From Tepidimonas sp. UBA997 (GTDB taxonomy: Bacteria; Pseudomonadota; Gammaproteobacteria; Burkholderiales; Burkholderiaceae_C): DNA of 50,704 nucleotides. Below are positions 24,215-33,225 of this stretch, piece after piece. How positions within the stretch are numbered: the first letter of the stretch is position 1; each line of letters starts with the position of its first letter. The DNA lies in contig DBAZ01000010.1 of assembly GCA_002291945.1 (NCBI GenBank), positions 1-50,704 on the forward strand, written 5' to 3'. Made by a program: the position numbers and the translations under genes. Below the pieces are notes generated by a model. That model had not been told where the DNA came from and did no database searches. It saw only the letters and a program-made list of their open reading frames with translations.

Positions 24215-25198
24215 TCAGGAGCGGCGCTCCAGCAGAACAGCCGCCAATTGTACCAAAGCAGCCGAAGCTGCACTGGGGGGCAGGGCGTGCGCGGCGTCGA
24301 TGGCGCGTTGCGCTTCGGCCATGGCCGTGGCCCGTGCATGCGCCAGCCCGCCGGATTGGCGAACCATGAGCACGATCGACTCCAACTGGTCGGTGTCGCC
24401 GGTTTCGATCGCCGAGCGGATACGCTGCGCCTCGTCGGGCTGGCAGTGCCGCAGGGTTGAAATCAGGGGCAGCGTCATCTTGCCTTCGCGCAGGTCATCG
24501 CCCAAGTTTTTGCCCAGTTCGCTGACATCGCCTTCGTAATCGAGCACGTCGTCCACCACCTGGAAGGCGGCACCCAAAGCCTGCCCGTAGGCTGCACAGC
24601 GGGCCTCGGTGTCGGCATCGGTGCCGGCCAGAATCGCCGCCAGTCGGGCGCTGGCCTCGAACAGTTTGGCGGTCTTGGCGCGGATCACCCGCAGATAGGC
24701 CTGCTCGTCGAGGTAGGCGTCGTGCATGTTCATCAATTGCAGCACTTCGCCTTCGGCGATCACGTTGGTGGCGTCGGCCAGCACCTGCATGATGCGCATG
24801 TTGCCTGCATCCACCATCATCTGAAAGGCGCGCGAATACAGGAAGTCGCCCACCAGCACGCTGGCCGCGTTGCCAAACACCTGATTGGCCGTGTCCCGGC
24901 CCCGGCGCAAGGTGGATTCATCGACCACGTCGTCGTGCAGCAAGGTGGCGGTATGGATGAACTCGACCACCGCTGCCAAGGCGTGGCGGCGCGGGTCCTG
25001 GCAGCCCAGCGCCTGGCACATGAGCAGCAGCAGCGCGGGCCGCACCCGCTTGCCACCCGCGCCGATGATGTACTGCGCCACCTGACCCACCAGTGGCACA
25101 TCGCTGGCAAGCCGCTGCAAGATGACCTGGTCAACGATGGCCATGTCCGGGGCCACCCGCAACAGTGCTTCGGCAGAAGAGGAGGGAGAGGGCGTCAA
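24215..25198 (-). CDS. ispB: Octaprenyl diphosphate synthase (long-chain polyprenyl synthase)
   Basis: The enzyme extends farnesyl diphosphate with isopentenyl units to make the ubiquinone side chain. The 327-residue product has GGKRVRPALLLL, the first aspartate-rich motif DDVVD near residue 89 and the second, DDVLD, near residue 216, as in trans-prenyltransferases. The start is uncertain: I chose TTG at 25198 because it gives an N-terminus like known IspB proteins, whereas the frame remains open without a good start up to 25267. tRNA-Pro lies 13 bases downstream on the same strand. Confidence 0.92.
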   Translation of the reverse strand: MTPSPSSSAEALLRVAPDMAIVDQVILQRLASDVPLVGQVAQYIIGAGGKRVRPALLLLMCQALGCQDPRRHALAAVVEFIHTATLLHDDVVDESTLRRGRDTANQVFGNAASVLVGDFLYSRAFQMMVDAGNMRIMQVLADATNVIAEGEVLQLMNMHDAYLDEQAYLRVIRAKTAKLFEASARLAAILAGTDADTEARCAAYGQALGAAFQVVDDVLDYEGDVSELGKNLGDDLREGKMTLPLISTLRHCQPDEAQRIRSAIETGDTDQLESIVLMVRQSGGLAHARATAMAEAQRAIDAAHALPPSAASAALVQLAAVLLERRS

Positions 25199-25283
25199 AA
25201 TCAGGCACTCACTAAGGGCTAAGCTGGCGATTATAGGGAAGCCCCTGCACGAGACCTGTGCAGGCATTTATAATCGGCGCTGC

Positions 25284-25380
25284 TTTGAGGAGCGTTGCAG
25301 CGCATCGGTTTGCGTGAGGCTCAAGGCAAGTCTGGCCGGATGACTTCTGGGCCAGTTCCACAGGCAACGACGCTCACCCA
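25284..25380 (+). ncRNA. S-adenosylhomocysteine (SAH) riboswitch
   Basis: The segment matches the SAH riboswitch pattern: 5' TTTGAGGAGCGTTGCAGCG, central GTGAGGCTCAA, and 3' CAACGACGCTCACCC. TTGAG (25285-25289) can pair with CTCAA (25319-25323). GAGCGTTG can pair with CAACGACGCTC across a variable arm that itself folds around TGGCC...GGCCA (25333-25354). It lies directly before ahcY, its usual target in beta- and gammaproteobacteria. In the known class, SAH binding turns expression on so that excess SAH is hydrolysed. The assignment is by consensus reading, not by a covariance model. Confidence 0.88.
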
Positions 25381-25404
25381 CGTCGCCGGGTGAGTTGTGC
25401 CCGG
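25373..25404 (+). promoter_or_regulatory. Candidate expression platform of the SAH riboswitch
   Basis: CTCACCC (25373-25379), the 3' end of the aptamer, is perfectly complementary to GGGTGAG (25388-25394). The same GGG can instead join CCGGG (25386-25390) paired with CCCGG (25400-25404). The two hairpins exclude each other, and the first competes with the aptamer. That is the layout of a switch, but no T run or ribosome-site masking is evident, so the output mode is unknown. Confidence 0.45.
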
Positions 25405-25441
25405 ACACGTGGTTTTGCATCACGACGCATCTGGAAGCACC

Positions 25442-26878
<1,437 letters not shown>

Positions 26879-26889
26879 ACACCCCTGCC

Positions 26890-26956
26890 GCGCTTCGTGC
26901 GATCCCCTCAAAGGGGCGGTGCCCGCGGACCGGCAAAACCGGTTCCGCAGCGCCTT
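26890..26956. repeat. Intergenic GC-rich hairpin element between ahcY and tlyA
   Basis: Two hairpins follow one another: CCCC (26904-26907) with GGGG (26913-26916), then GCGGACCGG (26925-26933) around CAAAA with CCGGTTCCGC (26939-26948). From memory, elements of this wording recur between genes in Comamonadaceae genomes; I could not check copy number. It may also act as a terminator or processing site, though no T run follows. Confidence 0.45.
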
Positions 26957-26980
26957 GGGTTTTGTCTGTGGTGCTCGACC

Positions 26981-27751
26981 ATGCGTGCTGACCAACTTCT
27001 TGTGGAACGCGGTCTGGCCGCGTCGCGCTCACAGGCCCAGCGGCTGATCGCGGCGGGGCTGCGCTGGCGGCTGCCAGCAGCCGGTGAGGATGGCTGGCGC
27101 CGGGTGGCCAAAAATGGCGACGAGGTGCCGGTCGGGGCCGAACTGCGGCTCGACGATACGGCGCAAGTGCGCTACGTCTCGCGCGGCGGGCTGAAGCTGG
27201 AAGGCGCGCTGCGCCACACCGGACTGGACGTGACGGGCACCGTCTGTCTGGACGTGGGCCAGAGCACCGGCGGCTTCACCGACTGCCTGCTGCAGCACGG
27301 GGCGGCCCGCGTGGTGGGGGTGGACGTGGGGCAAGGCCAATTGCATCCACGCTTGCGCCACAAGCCGTGCGTGCTGGCCATCGAGCAATGCAATGCCCGT
27401 GAACTGTCGGCCACGCGGCTGGTGGAACGCGGCGGGCCGCTGGCGGCTGGGCCATTCGACGCCGTGGTGGGGGACGTGTCCTTCATCTCGCAGACGCTGA
27501 TCTGGCCCGCGCTGCTGGCCTTGCTCAAGCCGGGTGGCCAGTTGCTGATGCTGGTCAAGCCGCAGTTCGAGTTGCAGCCCGAGCACATCGGCAAAGGCGG
27601 CTTGGTGAAGGACGCCGCCAGTTACGCGCTGGTGCAGCAGCGCATACGCCAAGCCTGCCACGACCACGGCCTGACGCTGCGGGATTATTTTGCAAGCACC
27701 ATCACCGGCGGTGATGGCAACCGGGAGTTTTTTGTATGGGCCTGCCCCTGA
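26981..27751 (+). CDS. tlyA: TlyA-family rRNA methyltransferase / hemolysin-like protein
   Basis: The 256-residue product has an N-terminal S4-type RNA-binding domain (about 1-65, starting MRADQLLVERGLAASRSQAQRLI). An FtsJ-like SAM-dependent methyltransferase domain follows, with LDVGQSTGGFTDCLLQHGA near residue 87, GDVSFISQ near 163 and LVKPQFEL near 190. TlyA proteins 2'-O-methylate rRNA and were first named as haemolysins; the exact target here is unknown. ATG at 26981 gives the family N-terminus. It overlaps metF by 16 bases, so the two are coupled. As a SAM user it fits next to ahcY. Confidence 0.92.
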   Translation: MRADQLLVERGLAASRSQAQRLIAAGLRWRLPAAGEDGWRRVAKNGDEVPVGAELRLDDTAQVRYVSRGGLKLEGALRHTGLDVTGTVCLDVGQSTGGFTDCLLQHGAARVVGVDVGQGQLHPRLRHKPCVLAIEQCNARELSATRLVERGGPLAAGPFDAVVGDVSFISQTLIWPALLALLKPGGQLLMLVKPQFELQPEHIGKGGLVKDAASYALVQQRIRQACHDHGLTLRDYFASTITGGDGNREFFVWACP

Positions 27752-28563
27752 GCTTCGAGTTTTTTCCACCCAAGACGCCCGAGGGCGTTGTCAAACTGCG
27801 CACGGTGCGTGCAAAGCTGTATGCCCAGCGCCCGGCATTCTGTTCCGTCACCTACGGCGCTGGCGGCTCCACCCAGGCAGGCACGTTTGCCACGGTGGCC
27901 GAGATCCAGTCCGAGGGCATGACCGCTGCATCGCATTTCTCGTGCATCGGGGCCACCAAGGCCTCGGTGCGCGAGCAGCTCGAGCAACTGCAAGCGATGG
28001 GCGTCAAGCGCCTGGTGGCCTTGCGCGGCGATCTGCCCAGCGGCTACGGCTTGGGCGGCGAGTTCCAGTATGCGAGCGATCTGGTGGCTTTCATCCGGGC
28101 CGAGATGGGCGACGCCTTTCACATCGAAGTGGCGGCCTACCCGGAATTTCACCCGCAGGCCCGATCCCCGCAAGCCGACCTGCAGGCGTTTGCCACCAAG
28201 GTCAAGGCCGGGGCCGATGCCGCCATCACCCAATATTTTTTCAACAGCGATGCCTACTTCCGTTTTGTCGATGAGGCGTACAAACTGGGGGTGGACGTTC
28301 CGATCGTGCCCGGCATCATGCCGATCACCAATGCGTCGCAATTGCTGCGCTTCTCGGACGCCTGCGGGGCCGAGGTGCCACGCTGGATACGGCTGCGGCT
28401 GCAGGGCTTTGGCGACGACACGGCGAGCATCCAAGCCTTTGGCCACGACGTGGTGGCCGACCTGTGCGACCAACTGCGCAACGCCGGCGTACCCGGCCTG
28501 CATTTCTACACCATGAATCAGAGTGGCCCGATCTTAAACTTGTGCGACCAATTGGGTTTATGA
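27736..28563 (+). CDS. metF: Methylenetetrahydrofolate reductase
   Basis: MetF uses FAD and reduced nicotinamide to turn 5,10-methylene-THF into 5-methyl-THF, the methyl donor for methionine. The 275-residue product begins LSFEFFPPKTPEG with the catalytic Glu. It shows FCSVTYGAGGSTQ, the FAD-binding region RGDLPSGYG, ITQYFFNSDAYFRF and VPGIMPIT, and ends HFYTMNQSGPILNLCDQLGL, all standard for bacterial MetF. It overlaps tlyA by 16 bases and belongs to the ahcY-tlyA-metF unit. Confidence 0.97.
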   Translation: MGLPLSFEFFPPKTPEGVVKLRTVRAKLYAQRPAFCSVTYGAGGSTQAGTFATVAEIQSEGMTAASHFSCIGATKASVREQLEQLQAMGVKRLVALRGDLPSGYGLGGEFQYASDLVAFIRAEMGDAFHIEVAAYPEFHPQARSPQADLQAFATKVKAGADAAITQYFFNSDAYFRFVDEAYKLGVDVPIVPGIMPITNASQLLRFSDACGAEVPRWIRLRLQGFGDDTASIQAFGHDVVADLCDQLRNAGVPGLHFYTMNQSGPILNLCDQLGL

Positions 28564-28650
28564 ATTCGGTTGGGTGCCGGATTTACTTTGGCTTGGGCGC
28601 ACCTGCCCAGTTCAATGACTGAGCAGCTTTCCATACCAGTTCTGTGCAGA

Positions 28651-28690
28651 TTGGACAAGGCTGGCGGCTTGCAATAATCCCATTTTGGGA
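28651..28690 (+). promoter_or_regulatory. Promoter and operator candidate for higBA
   Basis: TTGGAC at 28651-28656 and AATAAT at 28673-28678 form a sigma-70-like promoter with 16-bp spacing. Directly after it is the perfect inverted repeat TCCCA-TTT-TGGGA at 28678-28690, about 14 bases before the higB start. That is a likely operator for HigA or the HigBA complex. The match is visible; function is inferred. Confidence 0.55.
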
Positions 28691-28703
28691 CTAAACTGGC
28701 GCT

Positions 28704-29006
28704 ATGCGAGTCATCGCCGTCTCTACCCTTCGTGACTTCTGGCAGCGTCACCCCGATGCCGAACAGCCTTTGAAGGCTTGGGTCGAAGAAGCCGCCAGCG
28801 CCAACTGGACGCAGCCAGCTGACATCAAGGAGCAGTACCGCAGCGCGAGCGTCCTGAAGAACCGGCGAGTTGTCTTCAACATCAAGGGCAACGACTACCG
28901 ATTGATCGTGGCCGTCGCTTACAAACTGCAAGTCGTCTATGTGAAGTTTGTCGGCACCCATAAAGAGTACGACGCAGTTGACGCTGAAACCGTTGCAATG
29001 GCCTGA
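28704..29006 (+). CDS. higB: HigB-type mRNA interferase toxin
   Basis: The 100-residue basic protein matches the HigB toxin family (RelE-like fold). It opens MRVIAVSTLRDFWQRHPDAE, has a central KNRRVVFNIKGNDYRLIVAV (about 53-72) and ends VKFVGTHKEYDAVD. These toxins cut mRNA on translating ribosomes. The fold is complete with no frameshift. The toxin precedes the antitoxin, as usual for higBA. The module sits between metF and rlmJ, where it appears to be an insertion. Confidence 0.92.
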   Translation: MRVIAVSTLRDFWQRHPDAEQPLKAWVEEAASANWTQPADIKEQYRSASVLKNRRVVFNIKGNDYRLIVAVAYKLQVVYVKFVGTHKEYDAVDAETVAMA

Positions 29007-29024
29007 ACGGCCACGGAGGAAAAC

Positions 29025-29396
29025 ATGGACATCCGCCCTATACACACCGAGACTGACTACAAGGCAACGCTCAAGGAAATCGCTGCCTTGATGGAGGCCG
29101 ACCCTGAACTGGGTAGCCCGGAGGGCGACCGTCTGGATATCCTTGTCACCTTAGTCCAAGCATACGAAGCCAAACACATTCCCATCGAAGCGCCAGATCC
29201 GGTTGAGGCCATCAAATTCCGCATGGAGCAAAGTGGCCTGTCAGTCAAAGATCTCGAGCCCATCATAGGCAGAAGCAACCGGGTCTATGAGGTGCTCAAT
29301 CGCAAGCGACCGCTGACGCTGGCCATGATCCGCAGGCTGCATAAGCATCTGGGCATTCCAGCCAGTGTCCTGATTGCCGAAACCGTCCCCGGATAA
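29025..29396 (+). CDS. higA: HigA-type antitoxin with helix-turn-helix
   Basis: The 123-residue protein has a helical N-terminal half (about 1-60) and a C-terminal Xre/Cro-type helix-turn-helix (about 63-118; MEQSGLSVKDLEPIIGRSNRVYEVL). It closely resembles antitoxins paired with HigB. A GGAGG site (29016-29020) lies five bases before the ATG. It should neutralise HigB and repress the operon, probably through the palindrome at 28678-28690. Confidence 0.92.
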   Translation: MDIRPIHTETDYKATLKEIAALMEADPELGSPEGDRLDILVTLVQAYEAKHIPIEAPDPVEAIKFRMEQSGLSVKDLEPIIGRSNRVYEVLNRKRPLTLAMIRRLHKHLGIPASVLIAETVPG

Positions 29397-29516
29397 GGCC
29401 TCGCACAAGCTCTACAGTTCAGTCAATTCCGATCAAGGCACTATAAGCATGTTGCACAGCATGCCTGCATCTGCTTGGATGGTGCGAGGCAAGCATGGCC
29501 CGCAGCGCGGGGCCGG

Positions 29517-30434
29517 TCAAGGGGTGTGGTCGGTCACGGCCCAGCTCGCTCCCACGGGTTCACGTAGCGCGGCCAACACCCACGGAAGGGCTGCCCGGAG
29601 CTGGTTGGCGAGCGTGAACGGTGGGTTGATCACGTGCATGCCGCTGGCTCGCATGGCCGCGTGGTGCTGGCCCTGAGCCACGCGGGCGGCGTTGCCTTCT
29701 TCGGGTTGCAGGCCCACGTTCAACTCCGCTTGCAGCCACGGGCGCTGGAGTCGTGTGCCCATAGCCTTGAGCTTGCGTGCCAAGGTGTGCGCTTCGGCGC
29801 GTCCGATGACCGGATACCAGACCGCGTAGGTGCCGGTGGGAAAGCGCCTGAGCGCATCTTCCAGCGTGTCAAGCACCGCCGGGTAGTCGGTTTTCAATTC
29901 GTAGCTGGGGTCGATCAGCACCGCGCCCCGGCGGCTCGGCGGGGGCAACAGAGCTTTGAGTCCGACAAAACCGCTGCGCCGCAACACCTCGATCTGCTTG
30001 CCGGTGCCGAGTTCCTGCACTTGTTTCGAGAGCAGGCGCACGTCGGTGGGGTGGACTTCAAACAGCTTCAATTTGTCTTGCGGGCGCAGCAGCATCTGGC
30101 TGATCCAGGGTGAGCCGGGATAGACACGGGCCTTGCCGTCGGGGTTGAAGTGCGCCACGGTGTGCAGGTAGTCGGCCACCGCGTCGGGGACGGCCTCGCC
30201 TTGCGCGGCAGCAGCCTCGGCGGCGGCCAGCAGCCGCAGGATGCCAGCATCTGCTTCAGCCGAAGTGCGGGCCAGGTCTTGGTCGAGGCGATACTGCCCG
30301 GCGCCTGCGTGGGTGTCCACGATCTGCAGGGCAGTGTCTTTCTGCCCCAGATAGCGCAAGACGGCCAGCCAGGTCAGGTGTTTGAGCACATCGGCATGGT
30401 TGCCGGCGTGAAAAGCATGTCGGTAGGAAAACAT
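29517..30434 (-). CDS. rlmJ: 23S rRNA (adenine-2030-N6)-methyltransferase RlmJ
   Basis: RlmJ methylates A2030 of 23S rRNA. The 305-residue product begins MFSYRHAFHAGNHADVLKH, the signature N-terminus of the family. It has the SAM-binding DTHAGAGQYRL near residue 42, YPGSPW near 105 and the catalytic DPSYE near 176. E. coli has DPPYE there; the Pro to Ser change keeps the key Asp, Tyr and Glu. ATG at 30434 gives the family start. The frame remains open upstream across rplM and rpsI on the opposite strand, but that extension is not protein-like. It is divergent from rplM. Confidence 0.93.
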   Translation of the reverse strand: MFSYRHAFHAGNHADVLKHLTWLAVLRYLGQKDTALQIVDTHAGAGQYRLDQDLARTSAEADAGILRLLAAAEAAAAQGEAVPDAVADYLHTVAHFNPDGKARVYPGSPWISQMLLRPQDKLKLFEVHPTDVRLLSKQVQELGTGKQIEVLRRSGFVGLKALLPPPSRRGAVLIDPSYELKTDYPAVLDTLEDALRRFPTGTYAVWYPVIGRAEAHTLARKLKAMGTRLQRPWLQAELNVGLQPEEGNAARVAQGQHHAAMRASGMHVINPPFTLANQLRAALPWVLAALREPVGASWAVTDHTP

Positions 30435-30457
30435 GGGCTGATGGTACTGCACCCGGC

Positions 30458-30487
30458 TTGATTTGGCCAAGGGTTTCGAGATACAAT
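30458..30487 (+). promoter_or_regulatory. Sigma-70 promoter of rplM-rpsI
   Basis: TTGATT (30458-30463) and TACAAT (30482-30487) are separated by 18 bp, a good sigma-70 match (four of six and five of six). It leaves a 5' untranslated region of roughly 130 bases before rplM, enough for leader control. No known L13 leader structure was recognised. Confidence 0.7.
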
Positions 30488-30620
30488 CAAAGGCTTCGCA
30501 GCGATTTTGGGTTCCGCGACGAAGTTTTTCCTGCCATCTAAAAAGCCACCTAAGAGGCCGCCGCCAGAGCGGCACCGACCGTGGAAAAGAACCCGCCAAA
30601 CCAACTCTCAGAGTAATCTC

Positions 30621-31052
30621 ATGACCAAAACGTTCAGCGCAAAACCCGCTGAGGTGGTACACGAGTGGTTTGTGATTGACGCCACCGACAAGGTGCTCGG
30701 ACGGGTCGCCAGCGAAGTGGCCCTCCGTCTGCGCGGCAAGCACAAAGCCATTTACACCCCTCATGTTGACACCGGTGATTTCATCGTCGTGGTCAATGCC
30801 TCCAAACTCAAGGTCACGGGCACCAAAGCCCTCGACAAGGTGTACTACCGCCATTCCGGTTTCCCCGGCGGCATTTACGGCACCAACTTCCGCGATCTGC
30901 AAGCCAAGCACCCGGGCCGCGCCCTGGAAAAGGCCGTCAAGGGCATGCTGCCCAAGGGGCCACTGGGTTACGCCATGATCAAGAAGCTCAAGGTCTATGG
31001 CGGTGCCGAGCACCCGCACACCGCCCAGCAACCCAAAGTGTTGGACATCTAA
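30621..31052 (+). CDS. rplM: 50S ribosomal protein L13
   Basis: L13 is an early-assembly protein of the large ribosomal subunit. The 143-residue product starts MTKTFSAKPAEVVHEWFVIDATDKVLGRVASEVA and contains HTGDFIVVVNA-like DTGDFIVVVNASKLKVTG, YRHSGFPGG and the AVKGMLPKGPLG motif, all canonical. ATG at 30621 is the family start. It is followed after nine bases by rpsI in the standard operon, transcribed from the promoter near 30487. Confidence 0.98.
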   Translation: MTKTFSAKPAEVVHEWFVIDATDKVLGRVASEVALRLRGKHKAIYTPHVDTGDFIVVVNASKLKVTGTKALDKVYYRHSGFPGGIYGTNFRDLQAKHPGRALEKAVKGMLPKGPLGYAMIKKLKVYGGAEHPHTAQQPKVLDI

Positions 31053-31061
31053 GGAGCCCCC

Positions 31062-31454
31062 ATGATTGGTGATTGGAACAATGGCACCGGCCGTCGCAAA
31101 TCCAGCGTCGCCCGCGTGTTTCTGAAAAAAGGCTCCGGCAAGATCACGGTCAACGGCAAGGACATCGAGCAGTTCTTTGGCCGTCAGACCTCGATCATGA
31201 TTGCCAAGCAGCCGCTGGCCCTGACCGAAAACCTCGAGTCGTTCGACATTCAGGTCAACGTCCACGGCGGCGGTGAATCTGGCCAGGCCGGTGCCGTGCG
31301 CCACGGCATCACGCGCGCCCTGATCGACTACGACGCCGCGCTCAAGCCCACGCTCAGCGCCGCCGGCTTCGTGACCCGCGATGCCCGTGAAGTCGAGCGT
31401 AAAAAGGTCGGTCTGCGTTCTGCACGCCGCCGCAAGCAGTTCTCCAAGCGTTAA
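31062..31454 (+). CDS. rpsI: 30S ribosomal protein S9
   Basis: S9 binds the head of the small subunit, and its C-terminal tail reaches the P-site tRNA. The 130-residue product shows GTGRRKSSVARVFL near the start, a central GGGESGQAGAVRHGITRAL, and the canonical basic tail ending FSKR. ATG at 31062 follows AAGGAG (31051-31056). A strong terminator lies just downstream, closing the rplM-rpsI operon. Confidence 0.98.
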   Translation: MIGDWNNGTGRRKSSVARVFLKKGSGKITVNGKDIEQFFGRQTSIMIAKQPLALTENLESFDIQVNVHGGGESGQAGAVRHGITRALIDYDAALKPTLSAAGFVTRDAREVERKKVGLRSARRRKQFSKR

Positions 31455-31476
31455 TCGCGGGCTGTTTGTGCGCAAG

Positions 31477-31513
31477 AAACCGCCGGATGGCCGACTGCCA
31501 CTGGCGGTTTTTT
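31477..31513 (+). terminator. Rho-independent terminator of rplM-rpsI
   Basis: AAACCGCC (31477-31484) pairs with GGCGGTTT (31503-31510) around an 18-base loop that can pair further inside. The T run continues to 31513. It is 22 bases after the rpsI stop and before erpA. Confidence 0.85.
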
Positions 31514-31618
31514 GTTGCCTGCTGCCAAAGACCCTGATCCGAGCGAAGCTATCGGCTGACGGTGTGTATGCCTGACTATTCTGCTTTACCATTCAATGGA
31601 TCATTTTCGAGGTAAACC

Positions 31619-31984
31619 ATGAGTGCCATTGCCCAATCCACAGACGTCGATATCCCTGTGCCGCTGGTGTTCACGGACAGTGCTGCGGCCAAGGTGGCAG
31701 ACCTGATCGCCGAAGAAGGCAATCCCGACCTGAAGCTGCGCGTTTTTGTGCAGGGTGGGGGGTGTTCGGGTTTCCAGTATGGCTTTACCTTCGACGAAGT
31801 GGTCAATGAAGACGACACCGAAATGACGAAAAACGGCGTCTCCCTGTTGATCGACGCCATGAGTTACCAATACCTGGTGGGTGCCGAGATCGACTACAAG
31901 GAAGACCTGCAAGGGGCCCAGTTCGTGATCAAAAACCCGAACGCCACCACCACCTGCGGTTGCGGCTCCAGCTTCAGCGTTTGA
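31619..31984 (+). CDS. erpA: Iron-sulfur cluster insertion protein ErpA
   Basis: ErpA is an A-type carrier that delivers Fe-S clusters to apo-proteins such as those of isoprenoid synthesis and respiration. The 121-residue product has the three conserved cysteines: one in GGGCSGFQYGF (about 48-58) and two in TTCGCGSSF at the C-terminus. ATG at 31619 follows GAGG (31610-31613). It is separated from rpsI by a terminator, so it has its own promoter, though I cannot point to it with confidence. Confidence 0.96.
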   Translation: MSAIAQSTDVDIPVPLVFTDSAAAKVADLIAEEGNPDLKLRVFVQGGGCSGFQYGFTFDEVVNEDDTEMTKNGVSLLIDAMSYQYLVGAEIDYKEDLQGAQFVIKNPNATTTCGCGSSFSV

Positions 31985-32008
31985 ACGCTGCAGGTGGCCG
32001 GGGGCTGT

Positions 32009-32024
32009 GGCGGCTAGAGCCGCC
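32009..32024. terminator. Possible bidirectional hairpin between erpA and anmK
   Basis: GGCGGC (32009-32014), loop TAGA, GCCGCC (32019-32024) is a perfect six-pair stem between convergent genes. There is no T run on either side, so termination is only a guess. Confidence 0.35.
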
Positions 32025-32037
32025 AGCAGCGCCGACC

Positions 32038-32075
32038 AAGTGCTCAGGCAAGGTGCTCAGGCAAGGTGCTCAAGC
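32038..32075. repeat. Short tandem repeat at the 3' end of anmK
   Basis: About three copies of a 12-13 bp unit, AAG(G)TGCTCAGGC, lie head to tail; the last copy differs by one base and contains the anmK stop. It is probably a small slippage expansion in the convergent gap after erpA. Confidence 0.7.
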
Positions 32076-33191
32076 CGGGTAGTAGGCACCGAGTATGCGC
32101 GGCCCTTGGGCACCGGTCACTTCGGGCAGGTTGCCCTGCAGCCCCAGCACGTGCTGGCGGGCCAGCCAGGCAAAGGCGGCTGGCTCCACCCATTGTGAGG
32201 GCCAGCCCAGTGAGTCGCTCGCAGTCACTGCAATGCCGGGCAGTGCTTGGGCCAGCAATTGCATGATCTGCTGGTTTTTGCTGCCACCGCCGCACACCAC
32301 GACTTCACTCAGCGGCACCGCACCCCAGGGTTGAGCCAGCAAGGCCAGGCTGATGGTCTGGGCCGTCAGTTGTGCCAGCGTGGCTTGGATATCGGGTGCT
32401 GCGAGGTGGCCAAGGCCCTGCAGGTGGTGCTGCAGCCATGCCATGTGAAAGCGGTCGCGGCCCGTGCTTTTGACGCCGGTCTGGTGAAAGTAGGCGTCCG
32501 CCAGCAGGCGCGCCAACAGACCCGGATCGGGGGTGCCACTCAGACCCCAAGTTCCATCGGCGTCAAAAGTCTGGCCGGTGTGCTGTTGGCACCAGCCATC
32601 GAGCAACACATTGCCGGGCCCGGTATCGAGGCCACGTAGGGCACCTTGGGCGGGCAAGGTGGTGATGTTGGCCATGCCGCCTATGTTCACCACCGCCCGC
32701 GACACCCCGGGCTGAGCAAACAGCGCCGCATGAAAGGGGGGCACCAGGGGCGCACCCTGGCCACCGGCGGCCAGATCGCGGCTGCGAAAATCTGCCACCA
32801 CGGGCAGTCCGGTGAGTTCGGCCAGCCGGGCGGGCTGGTTGAGTTGCCAGGTGTAGGGGTGTGCCGTGTCTGCGGCAGGGGGCTGGTGGCGCACGGTTTG
32901 CCCATGCGCACCAATGGCGCGGATGGCGGCCCCCGGACGCCCCGCACAGCGCATCAGCGTGTGGCAGACATCGGCATACAGGGCAACGAGTTCATGCGTT
33001 GCGACGGCGGCGCGGTGCAGTTCGTTGTTGCCGGGGCAGTTGAGATCCAGAAAGGCCAGCCGCAAGGCCTGCGGGTAGGGCAGGAAATGGGCAGACAGAA
33101 CGTGCGGCGTGGTGCCGCCGAAGTCCACCAGCACACCGTCCACCCCGTCCATGGAGGTGCCAGACATCAAACCGATGAACAGGTCTGGCAT
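32070..33191 (-). CDS. anmK: Anhydro-N-acetylmuramic acid kinase
   Basis: AnmK opens and phosphorylates anhydroMurNAc released during wall turnover, giving MurNAc-6-P for recycling. The 373-residue product begins MPDLFIGLMSGTSMDGVDGVLVDFGG, the family hallmark, and contains GAHGQTVRHQP, NIGGMANITTLP, DTGPGN near 185 and VCGGGSKN near 300, consistent with the ASKHA kinase fold. ATG at 33191 is chosen because it gives this N-terminus; the upstream open frame is not family-like. It lies 34 bases after the M23 peptidase gene on the same strand, both acting on peptidoglycan. Confidence 0.95.
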   Translation of the reverse strand: MPDLFIGLMSGTSMDGVDGVLVDFGGTTPHVLSAHFLPYPQALRLAFLDLNCPGNNELHRAAVATHELVALYADVCHTLMRCAGRPGAAIRAIGAHGQTVRHQPPAADTAHPYTWQLNQPARLAELTGLPVVADFRSRDLAAGGQGAPLVPPFHAALFAQPGVSRAVVNIGGMANITTLPAQGALRGLDTGPGNVLLDGWCQQHTGQTFDADGTWGLSGTPDPGLLARLLADAYFHQTGVKSTGRDRFHMAWLQHHLQGLGHLAAPDIQATLAQLTAQTISLALLAQPWGAVPLSEVVVCGGGSKNQQIMQLLAQALPGIAVTASDSLGWPSQWVEPAAFAWLARQHVLGLQGNLPEVTGAQGPRILGAYYPA

Positions 33192-33225
33192 GGACGCGAG
33201 AGGGCTGGGGCAATCGCGGGGCGGT

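Noticed and set aside
29397..29516. Small palindrome GCATG/CATGC after higA as a terminator
   Set aside because: The stem is only five pairs and no T run follows.
30435..31592. Upstream extension of rlmJ across rplM and rpsI
   Set aside because: It is antisense to two ribosomal protein genes; the family start is ATG at 30434.
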